The notes below the pieces were generated by a model. It was not told the DNA's origin and ran no database searches. It saw nothing but the letters and a program-made list of their open reading frames with translations. A stretch of DNA of 32,011 nt, from positions 1-32,011 of the forward strand of contig NZ_FRDM01000042.1 in NCBI RefSeq assembly GCF_900143215.1, written 5' to 3'. The position numbers were made by a program, and so were the translations under genes. This stretch comes from Geodermatophilus obscurus. GTDB lineage: Bacteria; Actinomycetota; Actinomycetes; Mycobacteriales; Geodermatophilaceae. Of this stretch, positions 8,527-15,841 are shown one piece after another; position 1 is the stretch's first letter; each line of letters begins with the position of its first letter.

Positions 8527-8721
8527 ATGACCTCACCCGCGGGGGACCGCCGCGAGCGTCTCGTCGCCCTGCTCGTGGCCGGCGTCGCCGTCGTCCTGCT
8601 GGTGTCGTCGGTGACGTGGTTCGTCAGCGACCAGGCCGTCGTCGGCGTCGCGCAGCTGTTCCTCGGCGTCGTCCTCGCGGCGGTGGCGGCCTTCCTGTAC
8701 CGGCGCGCGCAGCACCGCTGA
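8527..8721 (+). CDS. Small two-pass membrane protein
   Basis: A 64-aa protein with a short polar N-terminus (MTSPAGDRRER), two hydrophobic helices (about 12-31 and 36-57) separated by an SDQ turn, and a basic tail (YRRAQHR). I know no function for it. The ATG at 8527 lies 7 nt behind a TAGGGT box (8514-8519), so the message may be leaderless; no Shine-Dalgarno sequence is seen. A hairpin at 8760-8780 follows the stop. The plausible topology and the promoter and terminator signals make it a likely real gene. Confidence 0.6.
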   Translation: MTSPAGDRRERLVALLVAGVAVVLLVSSVTWFVSDQAVVGVAQLFLGVVLAAVAAFLYRRAQHR

Positions 8722-8759
8722 CCACCGCATCCGGACCCTGGCCTCGGCGGCCCTCCCGT

Positions 8760-8780
8760 TGCGCGCCGGGGTGGCGCGCA
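8760..8780 (+). terminator. Hairpin after the small membrane-protein gene
   Basis: TGCGCGCC (8760-8767), loop GGGGT, GGCGCGCA (8773-8780): an 8-bp perfect stem 38 nt after the stop. It is a candidate intrinsic terminator without a T-run. Confidence 0.4.
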
Positions 8781-8823
8781 CCACGCTGGGGCCTCCTGGA
8801 GGCGGACCGAGCGGAGGTCGGGC

Positions 8824-9024
8824 GTGAAGCTGGACAAGCAGGAGCTGCTGCGGGTGCTGCACACCGAGGGCGACAACGACACCGCGGACAGGGTCGCTGC
8901 CCAGCTGCCGGACGAGATCGACACCGACCGGGACGGCGACGCGCTGGAGGCCGTGGGCCTGGACCGCACGCAGCTGATGGCCAAACTCGCCGGCGGCGGC
9001 TTCGGCGGGACGATCGCCCCCTGA
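8824..9024 (+). CDS. Small acidic hypothetical protein
   Basis: A 66-aa protein, acidic in its first 50 residues with two predicted helices (KQELLRVLHTEG and ADRVAAQL), ending in a Gly-rich tail (GGGFGGTIAP). The pattern resembles small conserved actinobacterial proteins of unknown role; I recognise no domain. The GTG start at 8824 has a strong ribosome site (GGAGG, 8813-8817) at good spacing, which makes it a likely real gene. It converges on the DUF1801 gene with only 15 bp between the stops. Confidence 0.65.
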   Translation: MKLDKQELLRVLHTEGDNDTADRVAAQLPDEIDTDRDGDALEAVGLDRTQLMAKLAGGGFGGTIAP

Positions 9025-9039
9025 CGTCGTCCCGGCCGC

Positions 9040-9414
9040 TCAGCGGCTGCGCAGCCCGGCGCCCAGCTCGACGGCGTGGTCGAGGAACGTCGCGACGACG
9101 GCGGCGTCGACCTCCTCGGGAGCGGCGAGGTCGAGCGTGCGCACCTGCTTGCCGGTGCCGGACAACCGGCCCTCGGGATCGGGCAGCCGGGCGCCGTGCT
9201 CGAACACCAGCTGCACCCGGTCCGCCGTCGGGAACACCGCGCAGACGAAGCTGGCCACCGGGTCGCGGTAGTTGATCGAGTGCCAGCCGCGCCGCACCCG
9301 CTTCTCCAGCTGCGGGTGCGCCTTGAGCAGCACCGTGCGCAGCCGCTGGGCGGTGGCTGCGACCGCTTCGGGGTGCTCGCTCAGCAGGTCCTCGGCCTCG
9401 GGGTCCGTGGGCAC
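9040..9414 (-). CDS. DUF1801-domain protein
   Basis: This 124-aa protein matches the small DUF1801 (YdhG-like) fold. It starts with a helical segment EDLLSEHPEAVAATAQRLRT, followed by the conserved WHSINYRD strand and turn, the VCAVFPTADRVQLVFEHGA strand pair, and the closing GTGKQVRTLDL segment with a C-terminal helix. The biochemical function of the family is not established; some members resemble the frataxin/YdhG fold. I chose the GTG at 9414; a longer reading to 9525 would translate part of the intergenic repeat (9480-9586) and is unlikely. Confidence 0.75.
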   Translation of the reverse strand: MPTDPEAEDLLSEHPEAVAATAQRLRTVLLKAHPQLEKRVRRGWHSINYRDPVASFVCAVFPTADRVQLVFEHGARLPDPEGRLSGTGKQVRTLDLAAPEEVDAAVVATFLDHAVELGAGLRSR

Positions 9415-9479
9415 GGAGGCAGCCTGGCACCGGGCACCGACATCCCGGAACGGGTGCCCGTGCCCGGCCCCGTCCAGGG

Positions 9480-9586
9480 CAGGCCCCGTCCAGAGGCTCG
9501 CCGCAGGCCTCGTCCCGGGTCCCACCCTGAGCCTGCGAAGGGTGGGGAGGACGAGGCCCTTCCACGGTGAGGAGGACGGGGTCCTT
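9480..9586. repeat. Dispersed intergenic repeat, copy 1
   Basis: About 106 bp that reappear in inverted orientation at 13799-13904 with roughly six mismatches. The right part contains repeated units of the form GTGGGGAGGACGGGGTCCTT (starting near 9542, 9567 and 9596); each can fold as AGGAC-n-GTCCT. The copy lies downstream of the acyl-CoA dehydrogenase gene and upstream of the DUF1801 gene. Confidence 0.8.
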
Positions 9587-9617
9587 CTCCGAGGGGTGGG
9601 GAGGACGGGGTCCTTCT
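9587..9617 (-). terminator. Repeat-derived hairpin after the acyl-CoA dehydrogenase gene
   Basis: The last repeat unit, GAGGACGGGGTCCTTC on the plus strand (9601-9616), folds as GGAC/GTCC and directly abuts the stop codon (9618-9620). It may act with the following repeat units as a terminator array. Confidence 0.35.
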
Positions 9618-10829
9618 TCAGCCGACGTACGGACGCTCGCGCGCCAGCTCCTCCTTGGCGACCCCGCGGATGTGCACCGCATCCGGGCCGTCGACGATCC
9701 GCAGCGTGCGGGCGCTCGCGTAGAAGCGCGCCAGCACGGTGTCGTTGCTGACCCCGGCGCCGCCGTGCACCTGGATGGCGCGGTCGATGACGTCGAGGGC
9801 GACGCGCGGGGCGGCGACCTTGATGGCGGAGATCTCGGTGCGGGCGCCCTTGGCGCCGTACTTGTCGATCAGGTCGGCCGTCTTGAGCACGTAGAGGCGG
9901 GCCTGGTCGATCTCCATCCGGGAGAGTGCGATCGCCTCGCGCACGGTGCCCTGCTCGGCCAGCGGGCGGCCGAAGGCGACCCGCTTCTGCGTGCGGTCGA
10001 CCATGAGCGCGAGTGCCCGCTCGGCCATCCCGATGGCCCGCATGCAGTGGTGGATGCGGCCGGGGCCGAGCCGGGCCTGGGCGATCATGAAGCCGTCGCC
10101 CTCACCGGCCAGGATGTTCGACGCCGGCACGCGCACGTCGGTGAACCGCAGCTCGGAGTGGCCGTGCTGGTCCTGGTAACCGAAGACCGGCAGGTGCCGG
10201 ATGATCTCCAGGCCAGGGGTGTCGCGGGGCACGAGCACCATCGACTGCTGCCGGTGCGGGGCGCCCTCGGGATCGGTCTTGCCCATGACGATGAAGATCT
10301 GGCAGCGCTCGTCGGCGGCGCCGCTGGTCCACCACTTGCGGCCGTTGATGACGTACTCGTCGCCCTCGCGGACGATCGAGGTCTGGATGTTGCGGGCGTC
10401 GGACGACGCGACGTCGGGCTCGGTCATCGCGAAGCCCGACCGGATCTCGCCCTCGAGCAGCGGGTTCAGCCAGCGCTCCTTCTGCTCGGCCGTGCCGAAC
10501 AGCATGAGCGTCTCCATGTTGCCGGTGTCCGGCGCACCCACGTTCATCGCCTCGGGGGCGATGACCGGCGACCAGCCGGTGATCTCGGCGACCGAGGCGT
10601 ACTCGAGGTTGGAGAGGCCGCCCAGCTCGTGGTGGAAGAGGTTCCACAGGCCACGCTTGCGCGCCTCGGCCTTCAGGTCCTCCAGCACCGGCGGGTGCTC
10701 GTGGTTGTCGTGGCCGCGCTCGGCCCGCCACTGCTCGTAGACCGGCTCCGCGGGGAACACGTGCTCGCGCATGAAGTCCCACGCGCGTGCGCAGACGTCC
10801 TCGGCCTTGGCGGAGAGAGCGAAGTCCAT
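9618..10829 (-). CDS. Acyl-CoA dehydrogenase (ACAD10/11-like)
   Basis: A 403-aa flavoenzyme that would oxidise an acyl-CoA to the enoyl-CoA and pass electrons to ETF. It has the helical N-terminal domain, the FAD-binding segment [16 protein letters not shown] (about 132-147) with KWWTSGA, the [10 protein letters not shown] segment (about 292) and the C-terminal [20 protein letters not shown] (about 352). [14 protein letters not shown] follows instead of the EGTSEIQ seen in classical short- and medium-chain enzymes; the DGPDxVH form is typical of the ACAD10/ACAD11 clade. The start is ATG 10829, only 6 nt behind a TACGTT box, so the message may be leaderless. It is a stand-alone gene, and no other beta-oxidation genes adjoin it. 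The family is certain; the substrate is not known. Confidence 0.93.
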   Translation of the reverse strand: MDFALSAKAEDVCARAWDFMREHVFPAEPVYEQWRAERGHDNHEHPPVLEDLKAEARKRGLWNLFHHELGGLSNLEYASVAEITGWSPVIAPEAMNVGAPDTGNMETLMLFGTAEQKERWLNPLLEGEIRSGFAMTEPDVASSDARNIQTSIVREGDEYVINGRKWWTSGAADERCQIFIVMGKTDPEGAPHRQQSMVLVPRDTPGLEIIRHLPVFGYQDQHGHSELRFTDVRVPASNILAGEGDGFMIAQARLGPGRIHHCMRAIGMAERALALMVDRTQKRVAFGRPLAEQGTVREAIALSRMEIDQARLYVLKTADLIDKYGAKGARTEISAIKVAAPRVALDVIDRAIQVHGGAGVSNDTVLARFYASARTLRIVDGPDAVHIRGVAKEELARERPYVG

Positions 10830-10892
10830 GAGCGCAACGTAGAGCCTGGCGGAACAGCCGTCTCGTCAGGGTCCGGCTCCGCGGCCGCGCCA

Positions 10893-11180
10893 TCAGGACT
10901 GCGGGTCGTCGTCCGGCCGGTCCGGGGTGCACGGCAGGCAGTGGCTGATCGCGAAGGGGCAGCCGATCAGCACCAGCAGGGCCATCACGCCGAAGGCGGC
11001 CGGGCCGATCAGGAAGGGCGCGGCCACGGCCACCACCGCGGCGACGAGGACGAACCAGAACGCCCCCCGGCCCGGCGGCCGGACGCGCACGCCGGGGCCG
11101 GCGGTGAGGCGGGCGGCCAGGTCGGGGTCGTTCCGGGCGAGGTCCTCGCCCAAGGCGCGCAGCACGGCGTCGTCGTCCAC
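10893..11180 (-). CDS. DUF3040 small membrane protein
   Basis: A 95-aa protein with a short amphipathic N-terminus (DDDAVLRALGEDLARNDPDL), a basic linker, two membrane helices (about 42-60 and 62-80) and an acidic tail. This is the usual DUF3040 plan, a family confined largely to actinobacteria and of unknown function. The tail has a CLPC pair (near residues 83-86) that is not a general feature of the family as I know it. GTG at 11180 has GGAGG 8 nt upstream. It is 63 bp upstream of the acyl-CoA dehydrogenase gene on the same strand, but that gene appears to have its own promoter. Confidence 0.75.
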   Translation of the reverse strand: MDDDAVLRALGEDLARNDPDLAARLTAGPGVRVRPPGRGAFWFVLVAAVVAVAAPFLIGPAAFGVMALLVLIGCPFAISHCLPCTPDRPDDDPQS

Positions 11181-11330
11181 GGCACGGCCTCCGGTTCCGG
11201 CACGTGCGGCGCCGCGGGCTCGGGCGCGACCGGGGCGCGGTCGGCGTCGTCCCCCGGCGCGCCCCGCGACCAGCCTCCGCCGTCGACGGCCGTGTCGCCA
11301 GACCCTCGAGCGCGCGTCCTCTGCCGGACG

Positions 11331-11370
11331 CGCCGGAGGCCGGGCCCGGTGCGGGACCCGGCCTCCGGCG
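11331..11370 (-). terminator. Strong terminator after the DUF4383 gene
   Basis: Perfect 14-bp inverted repeat (11331-11344 and 11357-11370) with a 12-nt loop, 16 nt after the stop of the DUF4383 gene. The rest of 11181-11386 holds no gene. Confidence 0.65.
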
Positions 11371-11386
11371 ACGTGCGGGCCGTTCC

Positions 11387-11830
11387 TCAGACGCGCGTGC
11401 CGCGGTGGGGAACGGCGTTGCGCACCGGGCCCAGCGCGATGGCGAGCCCGGCCAGCGCGCTCACCAGGTGCAGCCAGTTGTCGGCCCAGTTGAGGCTCAG
11501 GAAGTCCCAGGTCTGGCCGACGGCGAAGAGCCCGTAGAGAAAGGTCGCGCCGTAGCCGACCGCCAGCAGCCACCCGTAGGTGCGGGCGCCGGCGAGGGTC
11601 CGCGCCAGGAGCAGCCCTGCGGCACCGATCAGGATGTGCACGACGTTGTGGAACGGGTTGACCTCGAAGCCGACGATCGTCTCGTTCGTGTCGTGCCCGA
11701 AGAAGTCGTCGAAACCGGTGACGAAGAAGCCGACGATCCCGACGAGCAGGTAGACGGCGCCGATCACCAGCGAGAGGAGCTGCGGCCAGGTCCGTGCTCC
11801 GCTGGTCGTGTTGCCCGCATTCGCGGCCAT
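11387..11830 (-). CDS. DUF4383 membrane protein
   Basis: A 147-aa protein with four membrane helices (about 17-38, 59-80, 84-104, 112-136) and the conserved loop motifs of DUF4383: NPFHNVVHILIGAAGL between helices 1 and 2, and NWLHLVSALAGLAIAL at the end. The paired NxxHxxxH/L patterns suggest intramembrane His ligands, but the role of the family is not known. The ATG at 11830 has GGAGG 6 nt upstream. The promoter region fits a stress sigma factor, with an inverted repeat over the -10 box. A strong terminator follows, so it is probably transcribed alone. Confidence 0.85.
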   Translation of the reverse strand: MAANAGNTTSGARTWPQLLSLVIGAVYLLVGIVGFFVTGFDDFFGHDTNETIVGFEVNPFHNVVHILIGAAGLLLARTLAGARTYGWLLAVGYGATFLYGLFAVGQTWDFLSLNWADNWLHLVSALAGLAIALGPVRNAVPHRGTRV

Positions 11831-11877
11831 GGTTGTCCTCCAGGGTGCGATCCACCGCCAGGGCTCGGCGGTTTCGT

Positions 11878-11914
11878 TGATCGGCTCGGTACCCCTGAGC
11901 CGATCACCGGTAAC
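11878..11914 (-). promoter_or_regulatory. Sigma-B-type promoter with overlapping palindrome (DUF4383 gene)
   Basis: On the minus strand GTTA (complement of 11911-11914), 16 nt, then GGGTAC (complement of 11889-11894) fits the actinobacterial sigma-B/sigma-F stress pattern GTTT-N14-16-GGGTA. The -10 box sits in the 9-nt centre of a perfect 10-bp inverted repeat, TGATCGGCTC (11878-11887) and GAGCCGATCA (11897-11906). The start codon is ~50 nt downstream. Confidence 0.5.
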
Positions 11915-12009
11915 GGGAGTACTCCGTCCGGGGGACGGTCGTCACCGTTTCGCAACCTGTGCAGGCACCCGGCCGGCCGGGCGGTGTTCGCGCCCCGAGG
12001 CCGGCTGGT

Positions 12010-13653
12010 TCACCTCGGGGTGGACCGGCTCCGGCGGACGACGAACGGGCCGATGGCCAGCAGGTCGACCGGCGCCGACCCGAAGCACTCGAGCGCGTCA
12101 CGCGGGTCGTCGACCATCGGCCGGCCGGCGGTGTTGAGGCTGGTGTTCACCACGACCGGGATCCCGGTGCGGCGCTCGAAGGCCGCGATCATGCGGTGCA
12201 CCAGCGGCTCGGTCTCCCGGTCGATCGTCTGGATGCGCGCGGTGCCGTCGACGTGCGTGACCGTCGGGATGCGGTCCCGCCACTCCGGCGCGACGTCGTG
12301 CACGAAGAGCATGTACGGCGAGGGGATCGGGCCCCGGTTGAAGATGTCGGGGGCCCGCTCCAGCAGCACCATCGGCGCCACCGGGCGGAACTGTTCCCGG
12401 CCCTTGACGTCGTTCATCCGCTCCAGGTTGGCCTCGAACCCGGGGTGGGCCAGCAGCGAGCGGTGGCCCAGCGCGCGCGGGCCGAACTCCGACCGGCCCT
12501 GGAACCACGCGACGATGCCGTTGTCGGCCAGCACCTCGGCCACGGCCTCGGCGACGTCGTCCGGCCGCTCGTAGTCGATCGCCGCCGTCTCCAGCCAGCG
12601 CTCGATCTCGTCGTCGCTCCAGCCCCGGCCGAGTGCGGCGCCCGGCATCGGCTCGGTGCGCTCGCCGAGCTCGGAGGCGACGTGCAGGGCCGCGCCCAGC
12701 GCCGTCCCGGCGTCGCCAGCGGCGGGCTGCACCCAGACCTCCTCGAAGGGGCTCTCGGCCAGGATGCGGGTGTTGGCCACGCAGTTGAGCGCGGTGCCCC
12801 CGGCGAGGGTGAGCACGCGGTCGCCGGTCTGCTCGTGCACCCAGCGGGCCAGGTCGACGAGCACCTCCTCCAGCCGCTGCTGGACGCTGGCGGCCAGGTC
12901 GGCGTGCGCCTCGGTCCACTCGTCGCCCGTGCCGAGCCGTGGGGCGAACTCGGTGAAGTCGATCCGCTCGGTGACGAAGCCGCCATCGCCGGTGGCCCGG
13001 ATCAGCTCGGACAGCTCGCCGACGAACCGCGGCTTGCCGTAGGAGGCCATCGCCATGACCTTGAACTCGTCGGAGCTGCGCAGGAAGCCGAGGTGGTCGG
13101 TGAGCTCCTCGTACATCAGGCCCAGCGAGTGCGGCAGCGTCTGGCCGGCCAGGACCTCCAGCTGCCCGTCGGTGTAGCGGCCGGCGAGGTGGCTGTGCGC
13201 CTCGCCGCGGCCGTCGAGCACCAGCACCGAGTTGTCGCGCTGCGGCGCGGCCAGCCCGGCAGAGGCGGCGTGCGCCACGTGGTGCTTCACGAACCGGACC
13301 TTGGCCGGGTCGAGGCCGGGGAGGGCGTGGGCCAGGAAGTCCGGCGCCTTCTCGGCGTACATCCTGCGCATGACGTCGCCGTCGTCGAACAGGCCGGACT
13401 CCTCCGGGGTCCCCATCAGCGCGGGGTCGAAGGAGTAGGCGACGGCGTCCAGTTCCTCGGCGCGGATGCCGGCCTCGGTCAGGCACCAGGCCGCCGACAG
13501 CTCGGGCAGCTCCCAGGCGCTCCACGGCAGCGGGCGCTTGCCGTGCTTGCGCCGGCTGAAGCGCTCCTCCTCGGCCGCGGCCACGACCCTGCCGTCGATG
13601 ACCAGGGCCGCCGAGGGGTCGTGGTAGATGGCGTTGATGCCCAGGACCTTCAC
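12010..13653 (-). CDS. Carbamoyltransferase of the NodU/CmcH family
   Basis: A 547-aa enzyme of the family that transfers a carbamoyl group from carbamoyl phosphate, through carbamoyl-AMP, to a hydroxyl of a sugar, antibiotic or nodulation factor (NodU, CmcH, TobZ). The N-terminal Kae1-like ATPase half begins VKVLGINAIYHDPSAALV and carries the metal-binding HHVAHAAS (124-131) and GGTALNCVAN. The C-terminal YrdC-like half has GRSEFGPRALGHRSLLAHP and, near the end, VNTSLNTAGRPMVDDP. Length is normal. The GTG at 13653 is preceded by GAAGGAG. There are no glycosyltransferase or natural-product genes beside it, so the acceptor cannot be guessed from context. Confidence 0.92.
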   Translation of the reverse strand: MKVLGINAIYHDPSAALVIDGRVVAAAEEERFSRRKHGKRPLPWSAWELPELSAAWCLTEAGIRAEELDAVAYSFDPALMGTPEESGLFDDGDVMRRMYAEKAPDFLAHALPGLDPAKVRFVKHHVAHAASAGLAAPQRDNSVLVLDGRGEAHSHLAGRYTDGQLEVLAGQTLPHSLGLMYEELTDHLGFLRSSDEFKVMAMASYGKPRFVGELSELIRATGDGGFVTERIDFTEFAPRLGTGDEWTEAHADLAASVQQRLEEVLVDLARWVHEQTGDRVLTLAGGTALNCVANTRILAESPFEEVWVQPAAGDAGTALGAALHVASELGERTEPMPGAALGRGWSDDEIERWLETAAIDYERPDDVAEAVAEVLADNGIVAWFQGRSEFGPRALGHRSLLAHPGFEANLERMNDVKGREQFRPVAPMVLLERAPDIFNRGPIPSPYMLFVHDVAPEWRDRIPTVTHVDGTARIQTIDRETEPLVHRMIAAFERRTGIPVVVNTSLNTAGRPMVDDPRDALECFGSAPVDLLAIGPFVVRRSRSTPR

Positions 13654-13798
13654 CCGTGTACTCCTTCCGCCGGGCACGCGGGTCGCCCGGTCTCCGTGGT
13701 GATCATCGAGCCGCCGGCAGCACTTCGCAGGACGAGGGTCTCGCGTGGCGCCGTCCCGGGTCCCGCCCTGAGCTCTGCCGGCCCCCCGTGCAGGCAGC
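13654..13798. other. Intergenic with a short third repeat fragment
   Basis: This is the upstream region of the carbamoyltransferase gene. At about 13752-13772 GTCCCGGGTCCCGCCCTGAG matches part of the dispersed repeat in the same orientation as copy 1 with one mismatch. It therefore faces the inverted copy at 13799-13904. No gene is seen. Confidence 0.55.
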
Positions 13799-13904
13799 AG
13801 GACCCCGTCCCCCTCACCGTGGCAGGACCTCGTCCTCCCCACCCTTCGCAGGCTCGGGGTGGGACCCGGGACGAGGCCTGCGGCGAGCCTCCGGACGGGG
13901 CCTG
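13799..13904. repeat. Dispersed intergenic repeat, copy 2 (inverted)
   Basis: Reverse complement of the repeat at 9480-9586, about 94% identical by eye over 106 bp. It lies 39 bp beyond the stop codon of recQ, the gene whose transcript would run into it. In both copies a minus-strand gene ends just before the repeat block. Confidence 0.8.
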
Positions 13905-13942
13905 GCGCGAGCCTGGGAGTGGCGGGGGCAAGGGGTCCTTCA

Positions 13943-15700
13943 TCAGGTGCCGCGGCGCTCGAGCAGGTCGTTGTCCAGGACGGCGGCCAGCGCCAGCGTC
14001 TTGTAACCGACCTCCTCGAAGAGGACGACGACCCGGTCGTCCTCGACGCGCATGACGATCCCCGGGCCCCACTGGGCGTGCTGCACCGCCGTCTGCGGCG
14101 GGAAGGGCGTCTCGTCCTCGTCGGGCTGCTGCTGCGCCAGGCCGGCGGTGCAGTTGTCGCAGTTGCCGCAGGGCTGCTCGAGCTGCTCGCCGAAGTAGCC
14201 GAGCAGGAACTGCCGCCGGCACTCGGTGGTCTCGGCGTAGCCACGCATCATCTCGACCCGGCTCTGCTCGACCCGCTCGCGGTGCTCGGCGAGCTCCCGG
14301 GCGGCGGCCGCGGCCTCGCCGGGGGAGGGGGCTCCCTCGGCCGGGTGCGCGGCGCCCTCCTCGTCGAGGACGACGGCCGACACCTGCTCGAGCAGGTTGA
14401 GGTCGCGGGCCAGCGGGGTCGCCGGGCGGCCGGTCTCCTCGCGCAGCTGCCGGACGTCGACGCCGTCGTCGATGCCGGCGGCCTCGGCGGCGCCGACCAG
14501 GCCGGCGACCTGCTGGAGCTCCTCCTCTGCGGGGACGCCCGCGGCGAAGAAGCGGCGCAGGCCGAGGTCCTCCTGGCGGTAGACCAGGACGGCGAGCGCG
14601 GGCTTCCCGTCGCGGCCGGCCCGCCCGATCTCCTGGTAGTAGCTGTCGACGGAGTCGGCGGGTTCGGCGTGCACGACGAAGCGGGTGTCGGGCTTGTCGA
14701 TGCCCATGCCGAAGGCGGTGGTGGCGACGACGACGTCCAGCTCGTCGTCCATGAACGCGCGCTGGGTGTCCTCGCGGTCGGTCTTCCGCAGGCCGGCGTG
14801 GTACGGCTGGACGCGCAGCCCGCGGTCGGCCAGCTCGGCGGCGATCTGCTCGGTGCCCTTGCGGGTGGCGCTGTAGACGATGCCGGGCACCTGCCCGTCG
14901 CCGACCAGCGCGGTGACCCGCTCGAGCACCGCCTTCTCCTTGGCGTGGGCGTCGGCGTGCTGCTCGGCCTCCAGCCGGATCTCGGGGCGGTCGAAGCCGG
15001 CGACGACGACGCGGGCGTCGCGCATGCCGAGGCGCTCGACGATCTCCGCGCGCACCGGGGGCGCGGCGGTGGCGGTGAGGGCGAGCACCGTCGGGTGGCC
15101 GAGCTGCTCGATGACCCCGCCGAGGCGCAGGTAGTCCGGGCGGAAGTCGTGACCCCAGGCGGACACGCAGTGGGCCTCGTCGACGACGAACAGCGCGGGG
15201 TGCGCCTTCGCGATGGCCTCCACGACCTCGGGCTTGGCCAGCTGCTCGGGGGCGAGGAAGAGGTGGCGGACCGTTCCGTCCGCGAGTCCTTCCAGGGCGG
15301 CGCGCTGGTCGCCGGCCGAGAGCGCGGAGTTCAGCTGGGCGGCCCGGCCGTCGAGTCCGTCGAGCTCGTCGAGCCGGCCGACCTGGTCGCGCTGCAGCGC
15401 GATGAGCGGGGAGACGACGAGCACCGGCCCCGCGACCAGCTGCCCGGCGATCTGGTAGACGGCGGACTTGCCCGCGCCCGAGGGCAGCACCGCGAGGGTG
15501 TCCCGGCCGGTGACCACGGACTTCGTGGCCTCCTCCTGGCCCGGTCGGAACGCCTCGAAGCCGAGCAGCTCTCGCGCGGTCTCCCGGATGCGGCGGGTGC
15601 GGACGGAGGACGACGCCCCCGCGGGGCCGGTCTGTTTCGTGCGCGGCACCGGCTCCGGCTGCCCGGCGTCGGCGATCGGCAAACGGAACGCAGATGGCAC
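13943..15700 (-). CDS. recQ: RecQ-family ATP-dependent DNA helicase with Tudor-like C-terminus
   Basis: A 585-aa superfamily-2 helicase that unwinds DNA 3' to 5' during repair and recombination. Visible motifs are the Q-like FRPGQ (51-55), motif I LPSGAGKS (72-79), motif II DEAH (174-177) with CVSAWGHDFRPDY, motif III TATA (209-212), VYSATRKGTEQ (275-285), ATTAFGMGIDKPD (326-338) and motif VI QEIGRAGRDG (356-365). The zinc module follows: CRRQFLLGYFGE, CGNC and C517. There is no recognisable RQC winged helix or HRDC domain. The last ~50 residues (FPPQTAVQHAQWGPGIVMRV and onward) instead resemble the small Tudor-like domain at the end of UvrD/PcrA. The start is ATG 15700; a GTG 17 codons later is an alternative. 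It lies downstream of the DUF2786 gene, 141 bp apart. Confidence 0.9.
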   Translation of the reverse strand: MPSAFRLPIADAGQPEPVPRTKQTGPAGASSSVRTRRIRETARELLGFEAFRPGQEEATKSVVTGRDTLAVLPSGAGKSAVYQIAGQLVAGPVLVVSPLIALQRDQVGRLDELDGLDGRAAQLNSALSAGDQRAALEGLADGTVRHLFLAPEQLAKPEVVEAIAKAHPALFVVDEAHCVSAWGHDFRPDYLRLGGVIEQLGHPTVLALTATAAPPVRAEIVERLGMRDARVVVAGFDRPEIRLEAEQHADAHAKEKAVLERVTALVGDGQVPGIVYSATRKGTEQIAAELADRGLRVQPYHAGLRKTDREDTQRAFMDDELDVVVATTAFGMGIDKPDTRFVVHAEPADSVDSYYQEIGRAGRDGKPALAVLVYRQEDLGLRRFFAAGVPAEEELQQVAGLVGAAEAAGIDDGVDVRQLREETGRPATPLARDLNLLEQVSAVVLDEEGAAHPAEGAPSPGEAAAAARELAEHRERVEQSRVEMMRGYAETTECRRQFLLGYFGEQLEQPCGNCDNCTAGLAQQQPDEDETPFPPQTAVQHAQWGPGIVMRVEDDRVVVLFEEVGYKTLALAAVLDNDLLERRGT

Positions 15701-15814
15701 GGCACCAGGCCACCCGTCACGGGAGCGGGACGTGTCCGACCACGCACGAGGCGGTCCGGATGTGCACCGCCACGCCCGGGGGGCGCCTTCCTCGTCGACC
15801 GCCGCGTGTGCCCG

Positions 15815-15836
15815 CGGCGTTCCACGTGGAACGCCG
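15815..15836. promoter_or_regulatory. 22-bp perfect palindrome with parS-like core
   Basis: CGGCGTTCCAC followed at once by GTGGAACGCCG. The central GTTCCACGTGGAAC differs from the ParB-binding consensus GTTTCACGTGAAAC by two symmetric changes. It sits 6 nt after the DUF2786 stop, so it could equally be a 9-bp-stem terminator with an ACGT loop. Confidence 0.5.
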
Positions 15837-15841
15837 GCTCG

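Noticed and set aside
9587..9620. Short tandem GC-rich units as a CRISPR array
   Set aside because: The units are ~22-26 bp with almost no spacers, have internal hairpins, and no cas genes are present.
11959..14055. A plus-strand 698-codon frame opposite the carbamoyltransferase and recQ genes
   Set aside because: Both minus-strand genes have complete family motifs; the plus frame has none.
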